Part shown: positions 1 to 8,675 of the stretch, in pieces | How the letters are laid out: each line of letters starts with the position of its first letter | Position numbering within the stretch: position 1 is the stretch's first letter | Assembly (NCBI GenBank): GCA_963823755.1 | Contig: CAWGMP010000017.1 | Location: 884,156-948,155 of the forward strand | Source: GCA-003244245 sp963823755 | GTDB taxonomy: Bacteria; Actinomycetota; Actinomycetes; Mycobacteriales; Pseudonocardiaceae | DNA length: 64,000 bases | Reading direction: 5' to 3' | Made by a program: the position numbers and the translations under genes | The notes under the pieces: model-generated | Told to the model about the DNA's origin: nothing | The model's database searches: none | The model's input: the letters and a program-made list of their open reading frames with translations, nothing else

Positions 1-1
1 G

Positions 2-79
2 TCCACGCAGTACGCCGACCTCGTTGTCGATCCCGACACGGCTCGCGCGGCGTTGGTGGAGGAGCTGCGCAGGGGTTGA
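2..79 (+). CDS. 3' end of an upstream gene (partial)
   Basis: An open frame enters from the left edge and stops at TGA 77-79. The visible tail is about 25 residues, ending AALVEELRRG, with actinobacterial codon use. The stop overlaps an ATG at 79 in a TGATG-like arrangement, as in translationally coupled operons, so this may be the gene preceding the STAND NTPase remnant. Too little is visible to name a function. Confidence 0.35.
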   Translation, partial: STQYADLVVDPDTARAALVEELRRG

Positions 80-452
80 TGCCACAGGCGGATCGGGCTG
101 GCCAGGTGATCGGTCGCCGTTTCCAGGTTTGCGGCCGTTCGATGTCGAGGACCACGGCGGGTTCTTCGGCCGTAGCCACGACGTGGACCAGTTGACCGGG
201 CTGCTGCGGGCTCCTGCTGGGTATTCCGAGGCGGCGGTGCTGTTAGTGGTGGGCCCATCGGGATGTGGCAAGTCGTCGCTGGTGCGGGCCGGGCTGCTTC
301 ACGTTATGTCCGAGGAGGCCGGTTGGTGGAAGCTGGATCCGCTGGTTCCTGGAATCGATCCGGAAGCGACCCTGGTTCGGGAACGGGCGGGCTCACGGCG
401 CCGTGCGGGCTATCCCGACTCGCCTGTCGCGACACTCCCAGCGCAACGGTAA
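79..452 (+). pseudogene. nSTAND-type NTPase, N-terminal fragment, truncated
   Basis: The frame that carries homology reads SPFPGLRPFDVEDHGGFFGR and then VVGPSGCGKSSLVRAGLL. This is the signature start of nSTAND1 NTPases, usually the ATPase head of long WD40 or TPR proteins: an entry motif followed by a Walker A P-loop at about 250-290. Only about 110 family-like residues remain; from about 385 the sequence no longer resembles the family and a stop comes at 452. The natural ATG at 79 is in a different frame, so there is probably also a frameshift near 105-117; the only in-frame ATG lies at 24. The perfect palindrome CACGGCGCCGTG (394-405) sits at the point where homology ends. A full-length relative would run over 1000 residues, so this is a remnant. 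Confidence 0.6.
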
Positions 453-562
453 CCGATCTCGCACCACGAGTGATTCCACGAGAGGCAACAAGAGAGGACT
501 CAAAAGTACGCGATCGGGTCCATAATGGACCTGACCCAGGTCATTTCCATGGACGGAACCCA

Positions 563-607
563 TGGAGCCACCTCGGGGAATCGAACTCCGGACCTGCTCA
601 TTACGAG
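563..607 (-). other. 3' half of tRNA-Thr(CGU): attachment-site scar
   Basis: Read on the minus strand this is the 3' part of a tRNA: anticodon loop CTCGTAA, variable region, T arm with loop TTCGATT, acceptor strand AGGTGGC, discriminator T and encoded CCA. The anticodon CGT indicates threonine. The 5' half is absent: bases to the right (TTACG) cannot form the anticodon stem with TGAGC, and no D arm follows. One A-C mismatch lies in the T stem. A bare tRNA 3' half is the usual product of integrase-mediated insertion into a tRNA gene. Given the orientation, the integrated DNA would lie to the right. Confidence 0.7.
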
Positions 608-1243
608 CGTAAATCGTCACTACCGCCATCTGGGCGAACTCGCTGGTAGCAGCACCTCTACTGTCCCTGCACGTCCAGGAACGTCCGCTCGGGCACTGCC
701 CCGATTGTCACTCAGTTTGTCACTCGCTCCGCTGTCGAGGCACAGAGGTCCCGCGCTCTGACCGACCTCTACGGGATAGTTGGTCCCCCACGGGCCCATC
801 CCTCCCCCAGGGCGCGCTCCTACGCTTGTCCTGCTGCGAGCTGCGCACAGGGGTGAACGCTCGTCAATCCCCCGGTCCCACATGAGGCAGGCAGGTGCAC
901 GCCCTATCCGGGCCGTTGAAACGGCTGTTCTTGGGTGGTGAGTGGGGTCTGCCTCGCCGGGATTGTGTGCCTTCCCGCAGGCCAGGGGTAGGACAGTGGC
1001 ACGATACGGCGGGAAGGCAGGTGCCCTGGGGGAGGGTGGGTGCCTCACCGTCTGCCTAATGCGGATCGGTCGGGGAACGGGTGGGATTTCGGGTGCCTGG
1101 GGCGTGGGTGCGACGGTGAGCACGTCATCCGTCAACGTAAGAGCCTCTCGGTGAGTGCACTGCGGCCTCGGTGATGGTCCCGCTGTTGGGCGGGAATCGT
1201 CACCTTGCACACCGGGATAACCTCTGCCAGGAAGGAGGGTTCG
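608..1243. other. Gene-free stretch
   Basis: No reading frame here shows protein-like composition or a credible start. The long open frame on the minus strand (620-1630) has random high-GC composition and overlaps two real plus-strand genes. The stretch should contain the promoter of the Trypco1/protease operon, but I see no convincing -35/-10 pair. A Shine-Dalgarno GGAGG lies at 1234-1238. Confidence 0.5.
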
Positions 1244-1549
1244 ATGGCTGCGGTGGTCAGTTATGCGCTCGATGATGGGACGGTCGTGCGTTTCGAGATC
1301 GAGCCGAGCGTGGGTTTCCGGCCTGCGGGTCCGGATGAGATCGCGGGTCGGATCCGAGAGGCGGTGGCTCCGGCGGTGGAGGGCGCGCGGGCTGTGCTGG
1401 CGAGGGTGAGAGAGGCCGCGCCGGATAAGATCGAGGTCAAGTTCGGGATCAAGGTGAGTGGTACCGCGAACTGGCTGATCGCCAAGGCCGCCACTGAAGG
1501 CAACTTCGACATCACGTTGACCTGGACGCCGAAATCTACCGCCACCTGA
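1244..1549 (+). CDS. Trypco1 (CU044_2847) family protein
   Basis: A 101-residue protein with the layout of the Trypco1 family: a short N-terminal strand pair (VVSYALDDGTVVRFEIE), the GFRPAGPDEIAGR segment, a helix, and the closing KIEVKFGIKVSGTANWLIAK...NFDITLTW strands. The family is named for co-occurrence with trypsin-like proteases and is thought to be a substrate or partner of the protease in conflict (self/non-self or anti-invader) operons. The start is ATG 1244, with GGAGG 6 bases upstream; an upstream in-frame start at 1205 lacks a ribosome site. The protease gene starts 13 bases after the stop, so the two form an operon. Family assignment is from the motif pattern; function is inferred. 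Confidence 0.75.
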   Translation: MAAVVSYALDDGTVVRFEIEPSVGFRPAGPDEIAGRIREAVAPAVEGARAVLARVREAAPDKIEVKFGIKVSGTANWLIAKAATEGNFDITLTWTPKSTAT

Positions 1550-1562
1550 GCTGAGACTGTTC

Positions 1563-4500
1563 ATGCCCGATGCCGTGCCGCGGGACGCGAGTTGGATCGC
1601 GGCGATCCACGCCTCCGCGACGGACTTCACTCCCTTGGGGACTGCGGTGGTGATCGACGACCGGCGGGTGTTGACCTCAGCTCACGTGGTCAAGGTCGGT
1701 GGCGAGGTGCGGTCAGAGTTGTGGGTTGCCTTTCCGATGTCGGAGGATCTCCTTTTCGCTCGTCGTCGCGTGATGGACGTCAGGCTGGCTGAGCATCAGA
1801 TGGCGGATCTTGCGGTGGTGGAACTCGGGGAACCGGTTCCCTCTGGAGTGGTGGCGGCGCGCCTACGGTGTCCGAGACCAGCCGATCTGGTTGACCGGTC
1901 CTGGTGGGCCTTCGGGTTCACCCTCAATGACCCTCAGGGCAACGCGACTGAGGGAACGGTGGGTGCGTCGCTGGGGTATGGCTGGGTCCGGCTGGACGCG
2001 AACTCGCGTTACCACGTCGAACCCGGTTTCAGCGGTGGCGGATTGTGGTGTTCGGACTACGGCGCCGTCGTCGGTATCGTGGGGCAGGCCAACGACCGTG
2101 GGGACGGTCGAGCGATCACTTTGCATCTCGCGGACGGATATCTGCCTGCGGAGAAGATCCGCCTGCTCACGCCGTGGACTGTGGCGGCCGCTGATGAGGT
2201 CGCCCAGGCCGCCTGGGGCTGGATTCTGGCAGCGGACAAGGAAGCGGATCGGCATTGGCGACCGCGAGCCCGCGGGGTGTCGGTGGTCTCCGAACGGGGT
2301 CACCGCTTCCGGGGACGGCGTAGCGCCTTGATCGAGATCGTGGCCTGGCTGGACCGGCCGACACCGGATCGCAAGGTATTGGTGGTGACTGGCTCACCCG
2401 GAGTGGGCAAATCCGCGGTTCTCGGGCGAATTGTCACGACAGCGGATGCTGACATGCGGGCGGTGTTGCCGCGCGATGACGACGTTCCCCGGGCCAGCGC
2501 CGGATCGGTTGCCTGTGCGGTCCATGCTAAGGGCAAGACCGCCTTGGACGTGGCGAGGGAGATCGCCCGTGCGGTGTCGGCGCCGCTGCCCGAACGCCTC
2601 GACGACCTCCCGGCCGGTCTCCACGAGGTGTTAGCCGTCGCGGGGCGGCGGTTCAATCTCGTCATCGATGCGCTGGATGAGGCCAGTGATCCCACGCAGG
2701 TCCGGTTGATCATCTCCGGGATCGTGCTGCCGATCGCGGAGACCTGCGCCGATGTCGGCGTGCAAGTGGTGGTGGGAACCAGACGCGGTGACGACGCCGG
2801 GGACCTGCTGCGGATCTTCGGACCGGCCCGCACCACCATCGACCTTGATGACACCCAGTATTTCGCCGTGGAGGACCTCGCCGCCTACGCGCAGGCCACC
2901 CTGCAACTGTGCGGGGACGAACGCCCTGGCAACCCCTACCAGCCTGACGACGTCGCGGCGCCGGTCGCTGCTCGGATCGCGGAACTGGCCGGGCGGAACT
3001 TCCTGATTGCGGGGCTGGTCGCGCGGACTCACGGTCTCTACGACGACGCTGCGATCAGTCCGGCGGCGATCTCGTTCACGCCCAGCGTCGAGTCGACGCT
3101 GGGTACCTTCCTGGATCGGCTTGCTCCGGTCGGGCAGGTGTCGGCTCGGGAGGTGTTGACCGCGTTGGCCTTCGCCGAGGCGCCTGGCCTGCCCGCCGAG
3201 CTCTGGCAGCTCGCGCTGCGAGCATTGACCGGCGCTCAGATCAGCATCGAGCAGCTCACCAGGTTCGCTCGGGGCTCCGCGGCGAATTTCCTCATCGAGT
3301 CCACCGAGGGGTCAGCCACTGGAGCGTTTCGCCTCTTCCACCAGGCGCTCAGCGACGCTTTGTCTGCGGAGCGGGGGAGATCGGTACCACCAGCGCATGA
3401 CGAAAAGACTCTCAGCAGCGCGTTCACCGGTTACGGCGTCCGGATCGGGTGGGACCACGTGCCCCCCTACCTGTTCCGGTCTCTGCCGGGGCACGCGGTG
3501 CGCGCCGGGATGATCGATGAGCTGCTCGCCGACACCGACTATGTGCTGCGCGCCGACCTCCGTCGGCTGATCCCCGCCACCGATCACGCCGACACGCCCG
3601 CCGGAATGCAGCGTGCTCGGGTGCTGCGGCTGACCCCGCGGGCCCTGCCGGCCCCACCACCACAACGGCTGGCGCTGCTGAGCGTGACAGAGGCACTCGA
3701 CGACCTGGGCACAACGTTTCGCCACCACCGCGACGACGCTCCCTACCGGGGTCGGTGGGCGAACACACCACGCCGAGTCGAGCGAGCAATCCTGGAGGGG
3801 CACACCGGCAGGGTGACCGGGGTGTGTGCGGTGCGGGTGGCGGGCCGGGAGCTACTCGCCTCCGCCAGCGACGATCGCAGCGTGCGGATCTGGGACCCGG
3901 CCACCGGGGCCGTCGAGCAGACCCTGCAAGGGCACACCGACTGGGTGACCGGGGTGTGTGCGGTGCAGGTGGCGGGCCGGGAGCTGCTCGCCTCCGCCAG
4001 CGACGATCGCAGCGTGCGGATCTGGGACCCGGCCACCGGGGCCGCCGAGCAGACCCTGCAGGGCCACACCGGCGGGGTGACCGGGGTGTGCGCGGTGCAG
4101 GTGGCGGGCCGGGAGCTACTCGCCTCCGCCAGCGACGATCGCAGCGTGCGGATCTGGGACCCGGCCACCGGGGCCGCCGAGCAGATCCTGCAGGGCCACA
4201 CCGGCTGGGTGTGGGGGGTGTGTGCGGTTCGGGTGGCGGGCCGGGAGCTGCTCGCCTCGGCCAGCGCCGATGAGACCGTGCGGATCTGGAATCCGGCCAC
4301 CGGGGCCGTCGAGCAGATCCTGGAGGGGCACACCGACGGGGTGACCGGGGTGTGTGCGGTGCAGGTGGCGGGCCGGGAGCTGCTCGCCTCCGCCGGCGAC
4401 GATCGCAGCGTGCGGATCTGGGACCCGGCCACCGGGGCCGTCGAGCAGACCCTGCAGGGCCACACCGGCGGGGTGACCGGGGTGTGCGCGGTGCAGGTGG

Positions 4501-5621
4501 CGGGCCGCGAGCTGCTCGCCTCGGCCAGCACCGATGGCAGCGTGCGGATCTGGGACCCGGCCACCGGGGCCGCCGAGCAGATCCTGCAGGGGCACACCGG
4601 CTGGGTGTGGGGGGTGTGCGCGGTGCGGGTGGCGGGCCGGGAGCTACTCGCCTCCACGGGCGCCGATCGCAGCGTGCGGATCTGGGACCCGGCCACCGGG
4701 GCCGCCGAGCAGACCCTGCAGGGGCACACCGACAGGGTGTGGGGGGTGTGCGCGGTGCGGGTGGCGGGCCGGGAGCTGCTCGCCTCGGCCAGCGCCGATG
4801 GCAGCGTGCGGATCTGGAATCCGGCCACCGGGGCCGCCGAGCAGATCCTGCAGGGGCACACCGGCTGGGTGTGGGGGGTGTGCGCGGTGCGGGTGGCGGG
4901 CCGGGAGCTGCTCGCCTCCACGGGCGCCGATGGCAGCGTGCGGATCTGGGATCCGGCCACCGGGGCCGCCGAGCAGATCCTGCAGGGGCACACCGGCTGG
5001 GTGTGGGGGGTGTGCGCGGTGCGGGTGGCGGGCCGGGAGCTGCTCGCCTCGGCCAGCGCCGATGGCAGCGTGCGGATCTGGGATCCGGCCACCGGGGCCG
5101 TCGAGCAGATCCTGCAGGGGCACACCGGCGGGGTGACCGGGGTGTGCGCGGTGCGGGTGGCGGGCCGGGAGCTACTCGCCTCCACGGGCGCCGATCGCAG
5201 CGTGCGGATCTGGGACCCGGCCACCGGGGCCGTCGAGCAGATCCTGCAGGGGCACACCGACTGGGTGCGAGGGGTGTGCGCGGTGCAGGTAGCGGGCCGG
5301 GAGCTGCTCACCTCAGCCAGCGACGATGGCACCGTGCGGATCTGGGACCCGGCCACCGGGGCCGCCGAGCAGATCCTGCTGGGGCACACCGACTGGGTGC
5401 GAGGGGTGTGCGCGGTGCAGGTAGCGGGCCGGGAGCTGCTCACCTCAGCCAGCGACGATGGCACCGTGCGGATCTGGGACCCGGCCACCGGCCAAGCACT
5501 CCACGTGATCCCCGTCCACTATGCCGCATACGGACTCGCGTGGTTCCACGACGGCTCCCTCGTCATCGGGCTCTCCGCAGGAGTCCTAGCTATGAACCTC
5601 ACCACAGGTGAACGACGGTAA
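1563..5621 (+). CDS. Trypsin-like protease / STAND NTPase / WD40 protein
   Basis: 1352 residues in three modules. Residues 1-230 are a chymotrypsin-fold serine protease with a visible triad: His41 (TSAHV), Asp82 (MADLAVV) and Ser157 (EPGFSGGGLW). Residues about 245-740 are a STAND-type P-loop ATPase with Walker A GSPGVGKS (277-284) and Walker B LVIDALDEA (366-374). Residues 744-1315 are 13 WD40 repeats of exactly 44 residues each, followed by a tail strand that could close the propeller. No signal peptide or membrane span is seen, so it is probably cytoplasmic. STAND proteins oligomerise when their repeat domain senses a ligand; here that would activate a protease, with the Trypco1 protein encoded 13 bases upstream as likely partner. 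All catalytic residues are intact. The sensed ligand is unknown. Confidence 0.88.
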   Translation: MPDAVPRDASWIAAIHASATDFTPLGTAVVIDDRRVLTSAHVVKVGGEVRSELWVAFPMSEDLLFARRRVMDVRLAEHQMADLAVVELGEPVPSGVVAARLRCPRPADLVDRSWWAFGFTLNDPQGNATEGTVGASLGYGWVRLDANSRYHVEPGFSGGGLWCSDYGAVVGIVGQANDRGDGRAITLHLADGYLPAEKIRLLTPWTVAAADEVAQAAWGWILAADKEADRHWRPRARGVSVVSERGHRFRGRRSALIEIVAWLDRPTPDRKVLVVTGSPGVGKSAVLGRIVTTADADMRAVLPRDDDVPRASAGSVACAVHAKGKTALDVAREIARAVSAPLPERLDDLPAGLHEVLAVAGRRFNLVIDALDEASDPTQVRLIISGIVLPIAETCADVGVQVVVGTRRGDDAGDLLRIFGPARTTIDLDDTQYFAVEDLAAYAQATLQLCGDERPGNPYQPDDVAAPVAARIAELAGRNFLIAGLVARTHGLYDDAAISPAAISFTPSVESTLGTFLDRLAPVGQVSAREVLTALAFAEAPGLPAELWQLALRALTGAQISIEQLTRFARGSAANFLIESTEGSATGAFRLFHQALSDALSAERGRSVPPAHDEKTLSSAFTGYGVRIGWDHVPPYLFRSLPGHAVRAGMIDELLADTDYVLRADLRRLIPATDHADTPAGMQRARVLRLTPRALPAPPPQRLALLSVTEALDDLGTTFRHHRDDAPYRGRWANTPRRVERAILEGHTGRVTGVCAVRVAGRELLASASDDRSVRIWDPATGAVEQTLQGHTDWVTGVCAVQVAGRELLASASDDRSVRIWDPATGAAEQTLQGHTGGVTGVCAVQVAGRELLASASDDRSVRIWDPATGAAEQILQGHTGWVWGVCAVRVAGRELLASASADETVRIWNPATGAVEQILEGHTDGVTGVCAVQVAGRELLASAGDDRSVRIWDPATGAVEQTLQGHTGGVTGVCAVQVAGRELLASASTDGSVRIWDPATGAAEQILQGHTGWVWGVCAVRVAGRELLASTGADRSVRIWDPATGAAEQTLQGHTDRVWGVCAVRVAGRELLASASADGSVRIWNPATGAAEQILQGHTGWVWGVCAVRVAGRELLASTGADGSVRIWDPATGAAEQILQGHTGWVWGVCAVRVAGRELLASASADGSVRIWDPATGAVEQILQGHTGGVTGVCAVRVAGRELLASTGADRSVRIWDPATGAVEQILQGHTDWVRGVCAVQVAGRELLTSASDDGTVRIWDPATGAAEQILLGHTDWVRGVCAVQVAGRELLTSASDDGTVRIWDPATGQALHVIPVHYAAYGLAWFHDGSLVIGLSAGVLAMNLTTGERR
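3792..5507 (+). repeat. 13 tandem 132-bp WD40-coding repeats
   Basis: Thirteen consecutive units of 132 bp, each coding 44 residues, run without spacers. Most units differ at only a few codons, mainly in the dipeptides after GHT (GR, DW, GG, GW, DG, DR), in V[TWR]GV, and in the SASDD/TGADR/SADGS segment. The nucleotide sequence is nearly constant elsewhere, including third codon positions. That pattern points to recent amplification or gene conversion rather than old divergence. Changes in unit number by recombination are expected. Confidence 0.9.
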
Positions 5622-5673
5622 GTGCAACTGAGCGGCCTAGTCGCGGGTCTTCTGGCCGCGCCATCAGCCACCA

Positions 5674-5998
5674 TGAACCACCCCGGGTCTGATGGAGGCT
5701 CTGTCCTCAGTGGAGGATGGAGAGATGGCCCGGTCTTCGAGGCACCCTCGTGAGGTGCGTGAGCGTGCGGTGGCGCTGGTGGGGGGAAACCCAGTCGGAT
5801 TATGGCTGGTAGTGGGAGGCGATCGTGTCGATCGCGGGGAAGGTCGGGGTGTCGGCTGAGTCGTTACGTCGGTGGGTTCGTCAAGCCGAGGTTGATGCGG
5901 GTCAGCGGGCGGGGACGTCGTCTGGTGATGCTGAGGTGCTGCGTGAGTTGCGGCGGGAGAATCGTGAGTTGCGGCGGGCGAATGAGATTCTGCGGTGA
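5674..5998 (+). mobile_element. IS3-family left-end and orfA remnant (inactive)
   Basis: The terminus TGAACCACCCCGGG begins near 5674, followed by an orfA start at ATG 5725 reading MARSSRHPREVRERAVALV. This is the HTH half of an IS3-family transposase. An extra G in a G6 run near 5780 shifts the frame, and an in-frame TAG follows within YGW*WEAIVSIAGKVG. The last part reads RRENRELRRANEILR and stops at 5998. The orfB (integrase-fold) half is missing, so the element is dead. Confidence 0.75.
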
Positions 5999-6024
5999 AG
6001 ATCGAGCTAGCTCTTCACACTCCG

Positions 6025-6993
6025 TTAAACCCGCTTGCCGATACCGACGCGGTTACGCACGCTGTCCAGCTCCCATACCTGGCGCGGGGCCCGCCGGTCC
6101 AGGGTGACCACCAGGTCCCGGGCGATCGGGTCGTTACGGAGGCGAACCGGTGCCAGGCGGTCGGCGGTATCCAGCGCGCGCACAGCCTCGCCATCATGTG
6201 CGCCATCGGCCTGCGCCCAGGCTCGGGCCGGGTCAACGTGCACATAGGCCGCTCGTCCCTTGCTGGCGAACACCGACAGGTCGATCGGCGCTGTGGCCAG
6301 GCGTTCGGCCACCACCGGTCCGGTACCGGCCTCCACCGCCAGGCCCAGCTCCCAGGCGGCCACAGTGGTCGGACCGAAGTGGTAACGCATGTGAGTGCGC
6401 TCCCCGGTGTGCGCGGCCAGCGAACGGGCCTGGGCAAGGTGGGTGGCGACATCCCCGATGCGGCCATCGCGAGCGGCGATCAGTGCCGTGGTCAGGTGGA
6501 GCATTCCACAGGCTTCGGCGGTGGTGGTGTCGTCTTTCGTCGGACCTGGCAACGCCGATATCTCGCGGAGAGCTTCGGCACACACAAGCCGGTCCCGCCG
6601 GTGGGCACCGACACCGATCAGCGTGCTGATCCGGTTCATCTCCATCAGCGCGACCAGATCCGGACGCTCGACAAGCCCAGCGACGTCCAGACCACGCTGA
6701 GCGGCGATTCCCGCCAACTCGATGCGCCCGGTCCTCTTGGCCAGGATGTAGGCCACCTTGCACGCCTCCACCAGGGCGTCCGGCACGTCGTCCAGCGTGA
6801 CGTCATGCAGCGCCGTACTGATCTCCGCCACAGCAGCGGTCACCACCACGCTCTGCCGATCCACCGCCAGATACGGCTGGCCGGTCAGATCGGCCACCGA
6901 GCACCCCAGCGCGTCAGGTCGACCCGGAACGCCGGTGAGCTCCGCCACAGGTTTCAGCGTCGCGCTGAGGGGGGTGGCACGACAGGACCGCAA
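6025..6993 (-). pseudogene. XRE/TPR-type regulator, C-terminal part without HTH
   Basis: The frame codes a helical, alanine- and leucine-rich sequence typical of the TPR-like C-terminal part of actinobacterial XRE-family regulators, for example AAVAEISTALHDVTLDDVPDALVEA, HLTTALIAARDGRIGDVATHLAQA and FGPTTVAAWELGLAVEAGTG. The N-terminal helix-turn-helix that defines the family is absent. The first residues overlap the 3' end of xth (stop at 6954), and family-like sequence starts only at about 6960. An IS3 remnant lies just beyond its 3' end. It is best read as a gene beheaded at the island-chromosome junction; whether the C-terminal piece is still expressed is unknown. Confidence 0.55.
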
Positions 6994-7799
6994 TCGCCGT
7001 CCGGGGCCTCGTCGAAGTCCACGATCACTGGCGCGTGGTCGCTGGGGGCGCTGCCCTTACGGGCCTGGCGGTCCACCCACGCAGCGCAGGTCCGCGGCGC
7101 GACGTCGGTACCGGCGAGCACCAGGTCGATCCGCATCCCCCGGTCCTGGTGGAACATGCCGGCTCGGTAGTCCCAGTACGTGAAGATCCGCGCACCGGGC
7201 CAGCGTTCCCGAACCACGTCGTGTAGCCCCAGGGCGCGCAACGCGTCGCGTTCCGGGGGTGTGACGTGGGTGGAGGTGGCATACGCCGCCGGGTCGTACA
7301 CGTCGTCGTCGGCGGGCGCGACGTTCATGTCCCCACAGATCACCGTCACCGCGGGATCCCCGGCGGCCACGGTGGTGCGCAGCGCGGCCAGCCAGTCCAG
7401 CTTGTAGCGGTAGTGCGGGTCGTCGGGAGCACGGCCGTTGGGCACATAGACCGAGCTGATCCGCAGCCCCGCGCAGGTCGCGGACACCGCGCGGGCTTCG
7501 GGTTCCAGACCCTGCCCCACCGGATTGGCCGGCTCGTCGACCAACCCGGCGACCACGTCGTCCAAGCCGACCCGGGAGGCGATCGCCACCCCGTTCCACC
7601 GACCGTCCCCGTGGTGTGCGATGGCGTACCCACGCTCGGTCAACGCGGGGCGCACCAGCGCATCGAAGGCATCCGCGGGCAGCTTGGTCTCCTGCAGGCA
7701 CACCACGTCCGGAGCTCGCGCGTCCAGCCAGGGCAGCAGCCGCGGCAGCCGGGACCGTACCGAGTTCACATTCCACGTCGCCACCCGCACGCCGTGCAC
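6954..7799 (-). CDS. xth: Exodeoxyribonuclease III
   Basis: A 281-residue exonuclease III/AP endonuclease, the family's usual length. It removes 3' blocking groups and cuts at abasic sites in base-excision repair. All signatures are present: TWNVNSVRSR at the N-terminus, the metal ligand Glu37 in LQETK, SVYVPNGR, the catalytic CGDMNVAP and the C-terminal PSDHAPV. The start is taken as GTG 7799 because GGGGGA lies five bases upstream; GTG 7790 is an alternative and the ATG at 7829 lacks a good site. It stands alone, divergent from nothing and followed by the truncated regulator. Confidence 0.93.
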   Translation of the reverse strand: MHGVRVATWNVNSVRSRLPRLLPWLDARAPDVVCLQETKLPADAFDALVRPALTERGYAIAHHGDGRWNGVAIASRVGLDDVVAGLVDEPANPVGQGLEPEARAVSATCAGLRISSVYVPNGRAPDDPHYRYKLDWLAALRTTVAAGDPAVTVICGDMNVAPADDDVYDPAAYATSTHVTPPERDALRALGLHDVVRERWPGARIFTYWDYRAGMFHQDRGMRIDLVLAGTDVAPRTCAAWVDRQARKGSAPSDHAPVIVDFDEAPDGDCGPVVPPPSARR

Positions 7800-7843
7800 G
7801 CTAGTCCCCCATGAGTACCACTGCGGCATGCCCGAACAGGGCC

Positions 7844-8455
7844 TCAGTGCCCGACGAAGACGGGCTCTTCGAGGTGGGCGACTCGGGTGGGACGGCGGTG
7901 CAGGACAACCTCACGGAACTGATGCAGCACGGCAGCCGTCGGGGCGTGCAACCACTTTCCGTCCAGCGGCAGGCGGATCACCGGGTGATCGGCCTTGGAA
8001 CTCGCCACGAACACCGGCTCGACGTCGAGGTCGGTGAACGGGACAGCGAGGACTTGGCCAACCGGGGCCTGCCCGGGCACCGGCTGAAGTCGACCGGGTT
8101 CGGCACGCTGGGCGGCCCAGAGCACTACCGGTGTGATCACGAGTCCGGCGTGGGTCGGGTAGTCGTCGAGCCGCCCGAGCACAGCCTCCGGTGGCAGGCA
8201 CAGTCCGAACTCCTCGACAAGCTGACGGCGGGCCGCGCCGGATGCGGACTCCCAGCGATCGGTTCGCCCACCCGGGAGCACGAATCGCCCCCCGTGCGGG
8301 TGCCACGAGTCGGCTCGCCGAATGAGCAGCACCGCAGGGCCGCCGGCGCCGGTGACGATGGTGACGGCAACCGTGGCCCGCTGAAACCCCCATCGCCTGA
8401 TGCCACGGCGGCGCAAGCGCCTCAGCGCATCCCGGATCTCCTCAGGAGGGCTCAT
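7844..8455 (-). CDS. NUDIX hydrolase
   Basis: A 203-residue protein with a central Nudix fold: VTIVTGAGGPAVLLIRRAD, then the Nudix box starting at PGGRTDRWES and ending VEEFGL. The box follows G-x5-E-x7-R-x-U-x-E-E-x-G-U, but the Glu after Arg is Gln (RQLVEEFG); the two metal-binding glutamates of EE are kept. The family cleaves nucleoside diphosphates linked to another moiety. The SWHPHGGRFVLPGG context recalls CoA or ADP-ribose pyrophosphatases, but the substrate cannot be settled. The start is ATG 8455, with AGGAC upstream; the longer upstream frame to 8767 does not look coding. Confidence 0.82.
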   Translation of the reverse strand: MSPPEEIRDALRRLRRRGIRRWGFQRATVAVTIVTGAGGPAVLLIRRADSWHPHGGRFVLPGGRTDRWESASGAARRQLVEEFGLCLPPEAVLGRLDDYPTHAGLVITPVVLWAAQRAEPGRLQPVPGQAPVGQVLAVPFTDLDVEPVFVASSKADHPVIRLPLDGKWLHAPTAAVLHQFREVVLHRRPTRVAHLEEPVFVGH

Positions 8456-8675
8456 CCGGGTCCTGCCACGGCGATGATCTTTTCGTCGGGCAGCGAATCG
8501 GGCACCATTCCGTGACGACAGCACCCCAGCGCCCGCCGCCATCTGGACCATTCTGCGAGACAAGGTCATCCATTCGACCACCCAGCCTTTCCCGGTAGTT
8601 CCGCTGCCCCAGCGGAAGGCCCCGGTCGAAATGATTATGCACCGGGACGGGCGATGCGCCGTGAACCCACCCACC

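Noticed and set aside
620..1630. 336-codon open frame on the minus strand
   Set aside because: Overlaps the Trypco1 gene and the protease start, has no family-like segments, and its composition is that of a shadow frame.
3743..5488. Long open frame opposite the WD40 repeats (581 codons, minus strand)
   Set aside because: It mirrors the repeated plus-strand gene; the periodic peptide is an artefact of the 132-bp units and has no ribosome site.
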